Source of the DNA: Hymenobacter cellulosivorans
Lineage (GTDB): Bacteria; Bacteroidota; Bacteroidia; Cytophagales; Hymenobacteraceae
DNA length: 64,000 bases
Assembly (NCBI RefSeq): GCF_022919135.1
Contig: NZ_CP095049.1
Span: 62,001-126,000, forward strand
Reading direction: 5' to 3'
This document shows, piece by piece, positions 35,860 to 43,906 of this stretch. Position 1 is the first letter of the stretch. Each line of letters begins with the position of its first letter. The position numbers and the translations under genes were made by a program. The notes beneath the pieces are model-generated. The model was not told where the DNA came from. It saw only the letters and a program-made list of their open reading frames with translations, and searched no databases.

Positions 35860-36576
35860 ATGAAGAAGAATATCGATTTTAAGGACCTGATTCTGTTCGA
35901 GGACGACGACTTCGTGGTCATCAACAAGCCCCCGTTCCTGGCCACGCTCGACGAGCGGGTGGGCGGCGCGCCCAACATCCTGCGCATGGCCCGGGAGTAC
36001 TCCGACGACATGCAGGCCTGCCACCGCCTCGACAAAGAAACCTCCGGGGCCCTGGCTTTGGCCAAAAATCCGGAAGCCTACCGCCACCTCTCGATGCAGT
36101 TTGAGAACCGGGAGGTCAAGAAGCTCTACCACGCCGTGGCCTGGGGCGTGCACCAGTTCGACAACAAGCTGGTAGACCGCAGCATCGAAACCACTACCAA
36201 AGGCAAAGCGCGCCTGGCCTACAAGGGCAAGCCGGCCGAGACCTACTTTACCACGCTGGAACCCTTTGCGCGCCATACGCTGGTGCAGTGCGTGCCCATC
36301 ACCGGCCGCATGCACCAGATTCGCCTGCACCTGATGTACCTGCAGGCTCCCATCGTGGGCGACGTGGTATACGGCGGCGAGGATTTCTACCTGTCGACGC
36401 TGAAGAAGAAGTTCAATATGAAGGAAGGCGAGGAAGAACAGCCCTTTATTAAGCGTTTCGCCCTGCACGCCGCCAAGCTCACATTTACCCGGCTTAACGG
36501 CGAGGAAGTAACCGTGGAAGCGCCTTACCCCAAGGATTTCCGGGTGCTGGTCGATACGTTGCGGCAGTATAGCTAG
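35860..36576 (+). CDS. RluA-family RNA pseudouridine synthase
   Basis: 238 residues. Catalytic Asp D58 in HRLDKETSG; neighbouring motifs NKPPFLATL, GRMHQIRLHLMYLQAPIVGDVVYGG are typical of RluA/RsuA-like enzymes that isomerise uridine in rRNA or tRNA. No S4 domain, so it is closer to RluA-type than RsuA. The specific site cannot be told. ATG at 35860 chosen over the TTG 12 bases upstream. Confidence 0.92.
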   Translation: MKKNIDFKDLILFEDDDFVVINKPPFLATLDERVGGAPNILRMAREYSDDMQACHRLDKETSGALALAKNPEAYRHLSMQFENREVKKLYHAVAWGVHQFDNKLVDRSIETTTKGKARLAYKGKPAETYFTTLEPFARHTLVQCVPITGRMHQIRLHLMYLQAPIVGDVVYGGEDFYLSTLKKKFNMKEGEEEQPFIKRFALHAAKLTFTRLNGEEVTVEAPYPKDFRVLVDTLRQYS

Positions 36577-36598
36577 GCTTTAATGCTTCTTTGGCCCG

Positions 36599-36620
36599 AA
36601 ACCCCGCGGGTTTTGCTTTG
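36599..36620 (+). terminator. Weak hairpin after the pseudouridine synthase
   Basis: AAACCCcgcGGGTTTTGCTTT about 20 nt past the stop; short stem, moderate T-run. Confidence 0.45.
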
Positions 36621-36690
36621 AATAGCAAGCACCCGAAACGGCCAAAGCTGGTAAGTGAATGGGTTTTAAGCGGATAATTCTGTCTGCCCC

Positions 36691-36721
36691 TTTGCTTCGT
36701 AAGTGAAAAAGGGTAACTTTG
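36691..36721 (+). promoter_or_regulatory. Promoter of the L13-S9-S2 operon
   Basis: -33 TTTG (36691-36694), 19-nt spacer, -7 TAACTTTG (36714-36721), a near perfect Bacteroidota primary-sigma promoter, about 65 nt upstream of the L13 ATG. Confidence 0.8.
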
Positions 36722-36785
36722 TGTCCGTTTTTCCCGAACCCTTGCTGGGTTCTATCTCATTTTCAAACGCTTACTCAACTCCCCA

Positions 36786-37238
36786 ATGGATCATCTGAGC
36801 TTCAAGACGGTGTCCGTCAACAAAGCCAACGCCAACAAGGGCTGGGTCGTGATTGATGCTGGTGACAACACCCTGGGCCGTCTGTCCAGCCAAGTTGCCA
36901 ACATTCTGCGCGGCAAACACAAGCCTTCGTTCACGCCCAACTCTGATTGCGGCGATTCGGTTATCGTTATCAACGCCGACAAACTGCGCGTGACGGGTAA
37001 AAAGATGACCGACAAGATTTACGTGTCGCACTCTGGTTACCCCGGTGGCCAGAAGCGCAAGTCGATGCGTGAGGTCATGGAGCGTTCCTCGACCCGCGTT
37101 ATCGAGCACGCTGTACGCGGCATGCTGCCCGGCAACCGTCTGGGCCGTGAGCAATTCCGCAACCTGTTCGTGTACGAAGGTGCCGAGCATCCCCACCAAG
37201 CTCAGCAGCCGGTAGCTGTTGATCTGAAGAACCTGTAA
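36786..37238 (+). CDS. rplM: 50S ribosomal protein L13
   Basis: 150 residues, full length. Conserved blocks WVVIDAGDNTLGRLSSQVANILRGKHKPSF and KIYVSHSGYPGG, then MLPGNRLGREQFRNLFVYEGAEHPH. Part of the large ribosomal subunit. First gene of the classic L13-S9-S2 cluster, with a good promoter upstream. Confidence 0.98.
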   Translation: MDHLSFKTVSVNKANANKGWVVIDAGDNTLGRLSSQVANILRGKHKPSFTPNSDCGDSVIVINADKLRVTGKKMTDKIYVSHSGYPGGQKRKSMREVMERSSTRVIEHAVRGMLPGNRLGREQFRNLFVYEGAEHPHQAQQPVAVDLKNL

Positions 37239-37277
37239 GCCTCACCAGCTTTCCTTTTTTTCTCTAATTTTTCATTA

Positions 37278-37664
37278 ATGGAAATCTCCAACACCTCTGG
37301 TAGAAGAAAAACCTCGGTGGCTCGCATCTACATGCAAGCCGGGCAAGGGAATATCACTATCAACGGCCGGGAAATGAAAGCCTACTTTGGCAATGAACTC
37401 CTGGAAAACATCGTGAACCAGCCTTTGAATACGGTTGAGCAACTCAACCAGTATGACATCAAGGTGAACGTGCGCGGTGGTGGCATCTCGGCTCAGGCTG
37501 AGGCTATCCGTTTGGCCATCTCGAAAGCCCTCGTGGGTGACAACGCCGAAGTGCGTCCCGCCCTGAAAAAAGAAGGCTTCCTGACCCGTGACCCCCGCAT
37601 GGTGGAACGCAAAAAGTTCGGCAAGCGCAAGGCTCGTCGTTCGTTCCAGTTCTCGAAACGCTAA
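37278..37664 (+). CDS. rpsI: 30S ribosomal protein S9
   Basis: 128 residues ending in the conserved Arg/Lys tail RKKFGKRKARRSFQFSKR, whose C-terminus reaches the P-site tRNA. The N-terminal GRRKTSVARIYMQAGQGNITING motif is typical. Forty nt after rplM. Confidence 0.98.
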   Translation: MEISNTSGRRKTSVARIYMQAGQGNITINGREMKAYFGNELLENIVNQPLNTVEQLNQYDIKVNVRGGGISAQAEAIRLAISKALVGDNAEVRPALKKEGFLTRDPRMVERKKFGKRKARRSFQFSKR

Positions 37665-37682
37665 ACCCAGAGGAATTTTATC

Positions 37683-38450
37683 ATGGCTCAGTCCACCACG
37701 TATAAAGAACTGCTCGACGCAGGTGCCCACTTTGGTCACCTTACGCGTAAGTGGGACCCGAAAATGGCGCCGTACATCTTCATGGAGAAGAACGGCATCC
37801 ATATCATTGACCTGAACAAAACCCTGGTTTCGCTGGAGCAAGCTGCCACTGCTATCCGCAACATCGCCAAGAGCGGTCGGAAAGTAATGTTCGTTGCTAC
37901 CAAGAAGCAGGCTCAGGAAATCGTTACCGAAGAGGCCAAGCGCCTGAAAATGCCATTCGTTACCGACCGGTGGTTGGGTGGCATGCTCACCAACTTCGCC
38001 ACGGTTCGCAAGTCGCTGAAGAAAATGAGCACCATCGACAAGATGGTGAAGGAAAACACGGCCTACGCAGCACTTGCAAAGCGTGAGCGTCTGATGCTGT
38101 CGCGCGAGCGGGAGAAGCTGGAGCGTGTACTGGGCGGCATTGCCGACCTGAGCCGCCTGCCCGCTGCCCTGTTCGTAGTGGACGTAAAGCGTGAGCACAT
38201 TGCCGTTAAAGAAGCCCAGAAACTCGGTATCCCCGTTTTCGCTATCTGCGATACGAATTCGAACCCTGAGCTGGTAAACTTCCCCATCCCTGCTAACGAC
38301 GACGCCTCGAAGTCGATTTCGCTGATCGTAGGTATCATCAGCAAGGCTATCGAAGAAGGCTTGTCGGAGCGCAAAGTCGACAAAGACGAAGCGGACAAGA
38401 AGCAGTCGGAAGACGAAGGCATCCAAGAGAAGCTGGCCGCCGACGAATAG
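37683..38450 (+). CDS. rpsB: 30S ribosomal protein S2
   Basis: 255 residues. Signature [24 protein letters not shown] and [13 protein letters not shown] are present. C-terminal tail is acidic and Lys-rich ([13 protein letters not shown]). Begins 19 nt after rpsI with an AGAGGA ribosome site. A hairpin with T-run follows, before tsf. Confidence 0.98.
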   Translation: MAQSTTYKELLDAGAHFGHLTRKWDPKMAPYIFMEKNGIHIIDLNKTLVSLEQAATAIRNIAKSGRKVMFVATKKQAQEIVTEEAKRLKMPFVTDRWLGGMLTNFATVRKSLKKMSTIDKMVKENTAYAALAKRERLMLSREREKLERVLGGIADLSRLPAALFVVDVKREHIAVKEAQKLGIPVFAICDTNSNPELVNFPIPANDDASKSISLIVGIISKAIEEGLSERKVDKDEADKKQSEDEGIQEKLAADE

Positions 38451-38471
38451 TCCGGCTACCTATTGAGAAGA

Positions 38472-38513
38472 GGGGAACATGCGAAGCACTCGGCTCCGGT
38501 GTTCCCTTTTTCT
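38472..38513 (+). terminator. Terminator-like hairpin between rpsB and tsf
   Basis: GGGAAC...GTTCCC with T5 tail, 23 nt after the rpsB stop. A further hairpin (AGAACC...GGTTCT, 38541-38571) lies before tsf and may mark a separate control point. Confidence 0.6.
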
Positions 38514-38609
38514 TTAGGTACTCCTCCCCTTTTTCGCCTATTGAGAACCTGCTGGTACGCTAGCGGTTCTTTCCTCTCATAACATCCCCTCCTTTTAACT
38601 CTCACAAGA

Positions 38610-39446
38610 ATGGCCGCAATTACCGCCGCAGACGTGAACAAGCTCCGCACCATGACCGGTGCAGGCATGATGGATTGCAAAAAAGCGCTGACCGAAGCCG
38701 ATGGCGACTTCGAAGCTGCTCGTGACATTCTGCGTAAGCAGGGTCAGAAAATTGCTGACAAGCGTGCTGACAACGAAACGTCGGAAGGCTTTGTAGCCGT
38801 AGCCGTAAGCGAAGACGGCACCGCCGGCAAGCTAGTGGCCCTGGCCTGCGAAACGGAATCGGTAGCTAAAGTTGCCTCGTTCCGCGAGCTGGTACAGCGC
38901 ATCCTGGATGCTGCCGTACGTACCAATGCTACGTCGCAGGAAGAGCTGCTCGCTACCAAGGAAGAAGATGGCCTGACCATTCAGGAGCACATCACCGACC
39001 TGATGGGCAAAATCGGCGAGAAGCTGAACCTGACCTACGCCACCCTGACCGCCGAGAAAGTAGCTTCTTACATCCACTCGGACAGCAAGAAAGGCGTACT
39101 CGTAGGCCTGAAGAACGTAGGTGGTGCTGACACCGCCGCCGTTGGCCGCGACGTAGCCATGCAGATCGTAGCCATGAAGCCCGTAGCCGTTGACAAAGAC
39201 GGTGTGGACGCTTCGATCACCGAGCGCGAAATCGAAATCGGCAAAGAGCAGGCGCGTGCCGAAGGCAAGCCCGAGGCTATGCTGGAGAAAATCGCTCAAG
39301 GCAAGCTGAACAAGTTCTACAAGGAGAACACCTTGTTGAACCAGGAGTTCGTGAAAGACAACTCGCTGACCATCGCTCAGCTGCTCGACAAAACGTCGAA
39401 AGGCATGACCGTAACCGACTTCAAGCGGGTGGCCATCGGTGCCTAA
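38610..39446 (+). CDS. tsf: Elongation factor Ts
   Basis: 278 residues. The N-terminal UBA-like part (AADVNKLRTMTGAGMMDCKKALTEADGDFEAARDILRKQG) and the core domain (FVAVAVSEDGTAGKLVALACETESVAK) are typical; nucleotide exchange factor for EF-Tu. Located after rpsB as in most bacteria, though with a terminator-like hairpin and 160 nt in between. Its own terminator follows. Confidence 0.98.
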   Translation: MAAITAADVNKLRTMTGAGMMDCKKALTEADGDFEAARDILRKQGQKIADKRADNETSEGFVAVAVSEDGTAGKLVALACETESVAKVASFRELVQRILDAAVRTNATSQEELLATKEEDGLTIQEHITDLMGKIGEKLNLTYATLTAEKVASYIHSDSKKGVLVGLKNVGGADTAAVGRDVAMQIVAMKPVAVDKDGVDASITEREIEIGKEQARAEGKPEAMLEKIAQGKLNKFYKENTLLNQEFVKDNSLTIAQLLDKTSKGMTVTDFKRVAIGA

Positions 39447-39469
39447 GATTTAAGAAGTTTAGTTTATTG

Positions 39470-39505
39470 AAAAGGCCCGCTGGTGAAAACCGGCGGGCCT
39501 TTTTT
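39470..39505 (+). terminator. Intrinsic terminator of tsf
   Basis: AAAAGGCCCGC...GCGGGCCTTTTTT, long GC stem, 24 nt past the stop. Confidence 0.9.
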
Positions 39506-39538
39506 GTGTGTACCAAGTTTCCTTGGTACTTCGTGGCT

Positions 39539-39865
39539 ATGACGGAAGAGAAGAAATACGCACTACGCGCCGTTTTGCAACATGGCTTTAAGTTAATCGC
39601 CATTTGTTGCGCTTCAGATGATTTTAAGATTTACAACCCAGCCTCGTGGTATAGACATTACCAACTTGTAAAAGAAATCAGTCTTTTTGCCAGATGGTTG
39701 GAGAAACTAGCGTTCTATTCAGCAATTGATTTCCAAGGCTTCATTGAGGAGCATCTGTGGCAAGAATACGAAGTAATGCGTAAACAGACGCCTACTGATT
39801 CGTTTTGGTCTATCAGGCACTGCTATATACAGGAGCTTGACAGAGTAATGCCAGCAAAAGATTGA
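39539..39865 (+). CDS. AT-rich orphan gene of unknown function
   Basis: 108 residues starting at MTEEKKYALRAVLQHGFKL. No family recognised. Composition differs from its neighbours: it is visibly richer in A and T and uses A/T-ending codons, with aromatic-rich segments (IYNPASWYRHYQL). A small palindrome (TACCAAG/CTTGGTA) lies just upstream. It is convergent with a 41-residue ORF, with no gap. Possibly acquired by transfer. Helical and soluble by appearance; no membrane segment. Confidence 0.6.
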   Translation: MTEEKKYALRAVLQHGFKLIAICCASDDFKIYNPASWYRHYQLVKEISLFARWLEKLAFYSAIDFQGFIEEHLWQEYEVMRKQTPTDSFWSIRHCYIQELDRVMPAKD

Positions 39866-39991
39866 TTAGCGGCTTTGCTCAACCGAATGCTTCCGCCGGC
39901 TGGCGCCTCCAATCAAATTCTTCGCCAGCGCGGCCAGTAACAACAGAAACAGCAGCCCAATCAGGACGCGGGGCCAATTGATATTCTTCAT
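39866..39991 (-). CDS. 41-residue single-pass membrane peptide
   Basis: A very short ORF on the minus strand, ATG at 39991, stop at 39866. It encodes a hydrophobic helix (WPRVLIGLLFLLLLAALA) and a basic tail (GGASRRKHSVEQSR). It begins 9 nt after the stop of the DUF3089 gene and its stop directly abuts the 3' end of the convergent orphan gene. The pattern of a helix followed by a basic end fits a real small membrane protein, but there is no family evidence. Confidence 0.45.
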   Translation of the reverse strand: MKNINWPRVLIGLLFLLLLAALAKNLIGGASRRKHSVEQSR

Positions 39992-40000
39992 AGCAGGGCT

Positions 40001-41065
40001 TTACGGGCGTTGCGGCTGACTGGTATACGCCTGCACCCGCGTAACCGCATTGCGGCGCAGGTTGAGGTAAAACAAACCGTAGTCGGCAATGTGGAAGGAG
40101 TGGCGGAGCTGGGGCTGGCCGGGCAGCAGGAAGCGCGGGTAGCCAATGGGCTGGGGCACGTTGATCCACAGCAGGCCCTTATGCACCTGGGCGCCGACGA
40201 CGGCGGTATCAATCCGAGCAAAGTTGAGCGGTACGCCTCCTTTGTTCAGCTGAGCCGGGGCTGGGGCGGTGTCGAGCGTCCAAGTGAGGGGGTTGGTAGC
40301 CAGGCCGCCGGCGAAGGGCGGATACTCGTTGCCCGACTCTACAGAATTCCAGCCTACGTAGCAGCCGGTTTGGGTGGAATCCTGGCAGGGCCGCATAGTC
40401 TGGTACTCGTCGGTCTTAACCTTGAAGCCGATGAGGTAGGCCACGACGAGTTGCTTGCGGAGCTTGGGGTTGGTGTCGAAAAACTCGTGTAGCAGGCGCG
40501 TGGCGTGGAAAGTACCCTGGCTGTGGCCGGCAATGATGATAGGCCGACCTTGGTTATAGTGCGCCAAGTAGTACTGGAAAGCAGCTTTTACGTCGGAGTA
40601 AGCTAAGTCCAGAGCTTCCTTGCCATTAGTGCTTTTCTCGTCGAAAAACGAGTAAAGCGTAGCCTGGCGGTAGCGCGGGGCGTAGACGCGGGCCGCAGCA
40701 TTATACACCGTGGCCTGCTTGCGGATGGTGCTGTTATCGGTGAATCGGTTCAGACGCTCATCCGAGAGGTCGGCGTTCCAGGAGAAGCTCTTGTAGTACG
40801 TGGTAGGATGCACATAGAACACGTCGGCGGCGGCCTGCCGCTGCTGGTCGTGCAGGCCGGAGCCCAGCGGTACTACGTCGGCCGAGTCGCGGCGGGTGGG
40901 CAGGGCAGCCCAGGTATCGGGCTGGGCGTAGTCGGGGGCAGTAGCGGGACGGTAGGCCGTGAACTGCTTGCCGGGTTTGATGACCTTTAAGCAGGAACTC
41001 AGGCTACTGGCGGCCAGCAGCACCGCGCCCAGATACCAGGAACGGGATAGAACGGAAATTTGCAT
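40001..41065 (-). CDS. DUF3089 lipoprotein (alpha/beta-hydrolase fold)
   Basis: 354 residues. The N-terminal LLAASSLSSC is a lipobox, so it is predicted to be membrane-anchored. The body has the DUF3089 signature (YVHPTTYYKSFSWNA) and the nucleophile elbow IIAGHSQGT with the Ser. Later VYLIGFK and an Asp/His arrangement suggest a lipase/esterase-type enzyme; its substrate is unknown. The start at 41065 is preferred to the GTG/ATG a few codons upstream because it places the hydrophobic segment properly. It is in line with the 41-residue ORF. Confidence 0.85.
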   Translation of the reverse strand: MQISVLSRSWYLGAVLLAASSLSSCLKVIKPGKQFTAYRPATAPDYAQPDTWAALPTRRDSADVVPLGSGLHDQQRQAAADVFYVHPTTYYKSFSWNADLSDERLNRFTDNSTIRKQATVYNAAARVYAPRYRQATLYSFFDEKSTNGKEALDLAYSDVKAAFQYYLAHYNQGRPIIIAGHSQGTFHATRLLHEFFDTNPKLRKQLVVAYLIGFKVKTDEYQTMRPCQDSTQTGCYVGWNSVESGNEYPPFAGGLATNPLTWTLDTAPAPAQLNKGGVPLNFARIDTAVVGAQVHKGLLWINVPQPIGYPRFLLPGQPQLRHSFHIADYGLFYLNLRRNAVTRVQAYTSQPQRP

Positions 41066-41085
41066 GAGTAACAGTAGCGGGAACA

Positions 41086-41123
41086 CAAAAATAGCTCACG
41101 CAAGCCGGTTGCGGGAGCTATTC
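41086..41123 (-). terminator. Intrinsic terminator of the SHOCT operon
   Basis: AATAGCTC.CGCAA / TTGCG.GAGCTATT, minus strand read-out ends in TTTTTG; between the SHOCT gene and the DUF3089 gene. Confidence 0.8.
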
Positions 41124-41203
41124 TTCTTCTGAGCAGGTTTGCGGCCGGTAGAATTTCGCCTCCCGCCTGAAACGGCAGCCGACAGTGCAGCTGCCTCCTC
41201 TGC

Positions 41204-42409
41204 TTAATCGGTGAAGGTATTTTCGAGCAAACGCTCCTGGCGCAGGTACTTAATCTTGTAGTTCTTATCGAAGCGCACCCGCACCTGAGCCCGGGTTTGC
41301 TGGTGCTTCTGCTGCGACTGGCGGAACGCCTGGCTTTTCTCCTGGAATGTTACCACGCGCGAGCCGTCGTCGGCCGCGTCGCTGATTTGCAGGCTGCCCG
41401 GCTCAATTTCGGTGGAAGCTTCCAGAAACTCGGGAAAGTGGCTACGGGTCAGTTCCTCGTTGATGGACGCCGGAGTAGTGTTTTGCAGAGTATAAAACCG
41501 CTCGACGGAGGGCGAAAAGTACTGAGCGGCGCTGAAGGGCGCGGCTTTCATGTCTTCGTAGTAAGCCGACAGTGTGCTTTCGATGCGGCTGCGCACGGCA
41601 CTGTCGTCGGCCGCCGGAGCGGGGGCTGTAGCTTCAGCGGGCGTGGTGGCGGGAGCGGTGGTAGCCGTATCCTGGGCCGGGGCCGTAGTGGGCGGTACCA
41701 CGGGTGCTACCCGCACGGTTTCGGGCGCGGCGGCGGGAGGCAGGTCGATTTGCTCGGCCTGGGGGCCTACTTCCGGAGTAGTGCTAACACTGTCGGCTTC
41801 GGTGCGGCTTTGGCTGCTCAGGTGTTCCGACTCACGGTTGCCGAGCGCGAGGTAGCCAATCAAAGCCAGCAAAGCCAGGATACCACCCACGATAAGTACC
41901 GTGGACAGCGGGTTGCGGGCTGGGGCTACGTAGGGCGTTTCGTCGGGCTCGTCGGGCAATTCATTGGCCTCGAAGCTTTCGGCGGGCACATTGGTGTAAA
42001 TGGGTTCGGCAGGCCGCTCCCGGGTGTAGCTGTAGGTTTCGGTGGGCGACACCGGATTCACGGGTACCACGGGCGGGGCGGTGGGCGTTACGGGCGGCAA
42101 ATCCGCAATAGGCGGCGTAATGGGCCGCTCCGGCTCCGACACAATAGGTACGATGACCGGCGGAGCAGTGGGCGGACTAGGCGGGCTGAAGGAAGTACCG
42201 GAGCCGGATACCGTAGTGGTCGGCGGCGTACCTACCGGGGGCATCGGCGTTGTGGCGGCTGGGGCCGAGGGTGTGGCTGCGCCGGGGTTTTGCTCGCTAA
42301 ACAGGAGCTTGCGCTTTAGCGTGTCGAATTCGGTCTGGGTAATAGTGCCCGCGTCGAGCCACTCTTTGAGCTGGCGCAGGGTATCGAGGGGAGACGGGTC
42401 TTTTTCCAT
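41204..42409 (-). CDS. SHOCT-domain membrane protein with Pro/Thr-rich linkers
   Basis: 401 residues. Residues 6-37 form a short C-terminal-domain-like SHOCT helix pair (LDTLRQLKEWLDAGTITQTEFDTLKRKLL). A long Pro/Thr/Val-rich linker leads to one membrane helix at about 168-187 (LSTVLIVGGILALLALIGYLAL), another low-complexity stretch follows, and the C-terminal 130 residues form an alpha/beta domain (YYEDMKAAPFSAAQYFSPSVERFY). Function unknown. Last gene of a three-gene operon; 33 nt after the coiled-coil protein gene. Confidence 0.75.
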   Translation of the reverse strand: MEKDPSPLDTLRQLKEWLDAGTITQTEFDTLKRKLLFSEQNPGAATPSAPAATTPMPPVGTPPTTTVSGSGTSFSPPSPPTAPPVIVPIVSEPERPITPPIADLPPVTPTAPPVVPVNPVSPTETYSYTRERPAEPIYTNVPAESFEANELPDEPDETPYVAPARNPLSTVLIVGGILALLALIGYLALGNRESEHLSSQSRTEADSVSTTPEVGPQAEQIDLPPAAAPETVRVAPVVPPTTAPAQDTATTAPATTPAEATAPAPAADDSAVRSRIESTLSAYYEDMKAAPFSAAQYFSPSVERFYTLQNTTPASINEELTRSHFPEFLEASTEIEPGSLQISDAADDGSRVVTFQEKSQAFRQSQQKHQQTRAQVRVRFDKNYKIKYLRQERLLENTFTD

Positions 42410-42442
42410 ACAAGGCAGCGGTTGGGGCTATGGGGCCGGGGG

Positions 42443-43171
42443 TTATTTACGGTCCAGGGCCGACAAACGGTCACGCCGCTTTTGCAGCTGAATTTTGCGC
42501 AGTTCCATCTGCTGGCCGTTGGTGACGAGCTTCACGGAGTCTTCGCGGGCCTTGAGGGCGTTGCTGGCGTTGGTTTGCTTTAGGGCCTCAATGCGGGCCA
42601 GGTTGCTGGTGGTATTGGCTTCCAGGGTGGAAATTTCCTTTTGCAGGCGTTCCTTTTCCTTTTCGGCTTCCTTCAGCTGCTTTTCGGCTTCGGCAATCTT
42701 CTCCTTATAAGCCTTCTGGCGGGCGGCAACAGCAAAGCTCTGCCCCATGGTGCGCAGGGCGGCAAACTCGGTTGTGGTCTTGTCCGGATCCAGGAAAGTA
42801 TCGGGGCCGAAAGCGGCGAAAATAGACAGCTCCGAGGTCGTATCCGAGGGCGAGGTAATCATCGAGTAAAAGTCGATGAGCTTGCCCGACACGCTGGAAG
42901 CCGGTGTCTGCTTGGCGGCCAGCACGTCTTTTTTGCCGACGCCAAAGACTCCGTCGCCCTTGAGGCGGATGTTGTAGGTGTCCTTAATCCAGGACTGCCA
43001 GAAGTCGCGCGTCCAGGCGGCGGTGCCTTCCACCTGCACTTTAACGGCGGCCCGCTCCTTTTTCTCGAAGTTGACGCTGCTGGTGCGGGCTTCGTAGAGC
43101 TGGGCGCTGGCCTGCGGGGCCGCAAAGCCGACTAACCCGGCCAGCGCAAGAGTTGCGAAGAAGAATTTCAT
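42443..43171 (-). CDS. Secreted coiled-coil protein
   Basis: 242 residues with signal peptide (MKFFFATLALAGLVGFAAPQASAQ). The mature N-terminal domain (about 25-150) is globular, alpha/beta. Residues 150-240 form a long charged coiled coil (KEKIAEAEKQLKEAEKEKERLQKEI). No family recognised. Operon partner of the SHOCT protein. Confidence 0.7.
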   Translation of the reverse strand: MKFFFATLALAGLVGFAAPQASAQLYEARTSSVNFEKKERAAVKVQVEGTAAWTRDFWQSWIKDTYNIRLKGDGVFGVGKKDVLAAKQTPASSVSGKLIDFYSMITSPSDTTSELSIFAAFGPDTFLDPDKTTTEFAALRTMGQSFAVAARQKAYKEKIAEAEKQLKEAEKEKERLQKEISTLEANTTSNLARIEALKQTNASNALKAREDSVKLVTNGQQMELRKIQLQKRRDRLSALDRK

Positions 43172-43216
43172 AGGAAAAGAATATCAGGCAGTAAAGAAAG
43201 CAGCCGGGGCCGCGAA

Positions 43217-43465
43217 CTAGTAAATATCGTGCCGTTCGAAGGCAGCCTGCAAATCCTGGCGCATCTGGGTGAAGCGCAGCACGGCGGCGGCAATGAACTC
43301 GTCGTCGAGCAGCTCGCGCACCTCGGCCTCGCTGGTCACGTCCATTTCGCTCACTTTGTAGGTTTGCTCGAAAGGCCCTTTTTCGAGCTTGATGAGATAT
43401 TTCCCATTCCAGGAGAAGAGCGTGATTTTGGCTTCCGGATGCGGAATATCGGCGAGCTGGCGCAT
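43217..43465 (-). CDS. Small soluble protein of unknown function
   Basis: 82 residues from MRQLADIPHPEAKITLFSWNGKYLIKLEKGPFEQTYKVSEMD. Basic centre with a conserved-looking WNGKYLIKLEKG motif and C-terminal helix (FTQMRQDLQAAFERHDIY). The ATG at 43465 is chosen over earlier GTG/ATG codons because the upstream part (RPFNPVPTP) is low complexity. First gene of the operon leading to the coiled-coil and SHOCT genes (45-nt spacing). No family recognised. Confidence 0.7.
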   Translation of the reverse strand: MRQLADIPHPEAKITLFSWNGKYLIKLEKGPFEQTYKVSEMDVTSEAEVRELLDDEFIAAAVLRFTQMRQDLQAAFERHDIY

Positions 43466-43612
43466 AGCAGCAGGGGTTGGCACTGGGTTGAACGGGCGAA
43501 GATAGGCAGCCCCGCGCAACTCCCTTGCCGGCAAGCTCGGCATAACACCCGCCCAGGGGCCGCGTACAAAACTCACATCCGATTATTGTCTCACCTAACT
43601 CCCACTTGCATC

Positions 43613-43801
43613 ATGCCACAAGGAGATAAATCAGCTTATACCGACAAGCAAAAGCGGCAGGCCGAGCACATTGAGGAAAGCTACGAAAAGCGCGGCCTCT
43701 CGGAAGAAGAAGCCGAAAGCCGTGCCTGGGCCACCGTCAACAAGCAGGACGGCGGCGGCAAAAAGAGCGGCTCGGGCCGCAAGAAAGCCGACGATAAATA
43801 A
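43613..43801 (+). CDS. Small Lys/Glu-rich protein (annotated elsewhere as plasmid stabilisation protein)
   Basis: 62 residues. Matches a small widespread family with MPQGDKSAYTDKQKRQAEHI, EESYEKRGLSEEEAESRAWATVNKQ and a Gly/Ser/Lys tail (GGGKKSGSGRKK). The common name plasmid stabilisation protein has no firm experimental basis I know of. The real start is the ATG at 43613 (MPQG); the longer frame before it is rejected. Followed by a terminator. Confidence 0.85.
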   Translation: MPQGDKSAYTDKQKRQAEHIEESYEKRGLSEEEAESRAWATVNKQDGGGKKSGSGRKKADDK

Positions 43802-43830
43802 GGCGACTCTTCTTGACCACTCGTAACCGT

Positions 43831-43864
43831 AAAAGGGCCTCTCCTATCCTGAAGAGGCCCTTTT
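43831..43864 (+). terminator. Intrinsic terminator
   Basis: AAAAGGGCCTCT...AGAGGCCCTTTT, 12-bp stem, about 30 nt after the small protein stop. Confidence 0.85.
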
Positions 43865-43906
43865 GCAATTTTCGTTGGTAGCCGTTTCGGTAAAACACCG
43901 CACCGG

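Noticed and set aside
40010..40492. 160-residue + strand frame opposite the DUF3089 gene
   Set aside because: Antisense shadow of a recognised gene.
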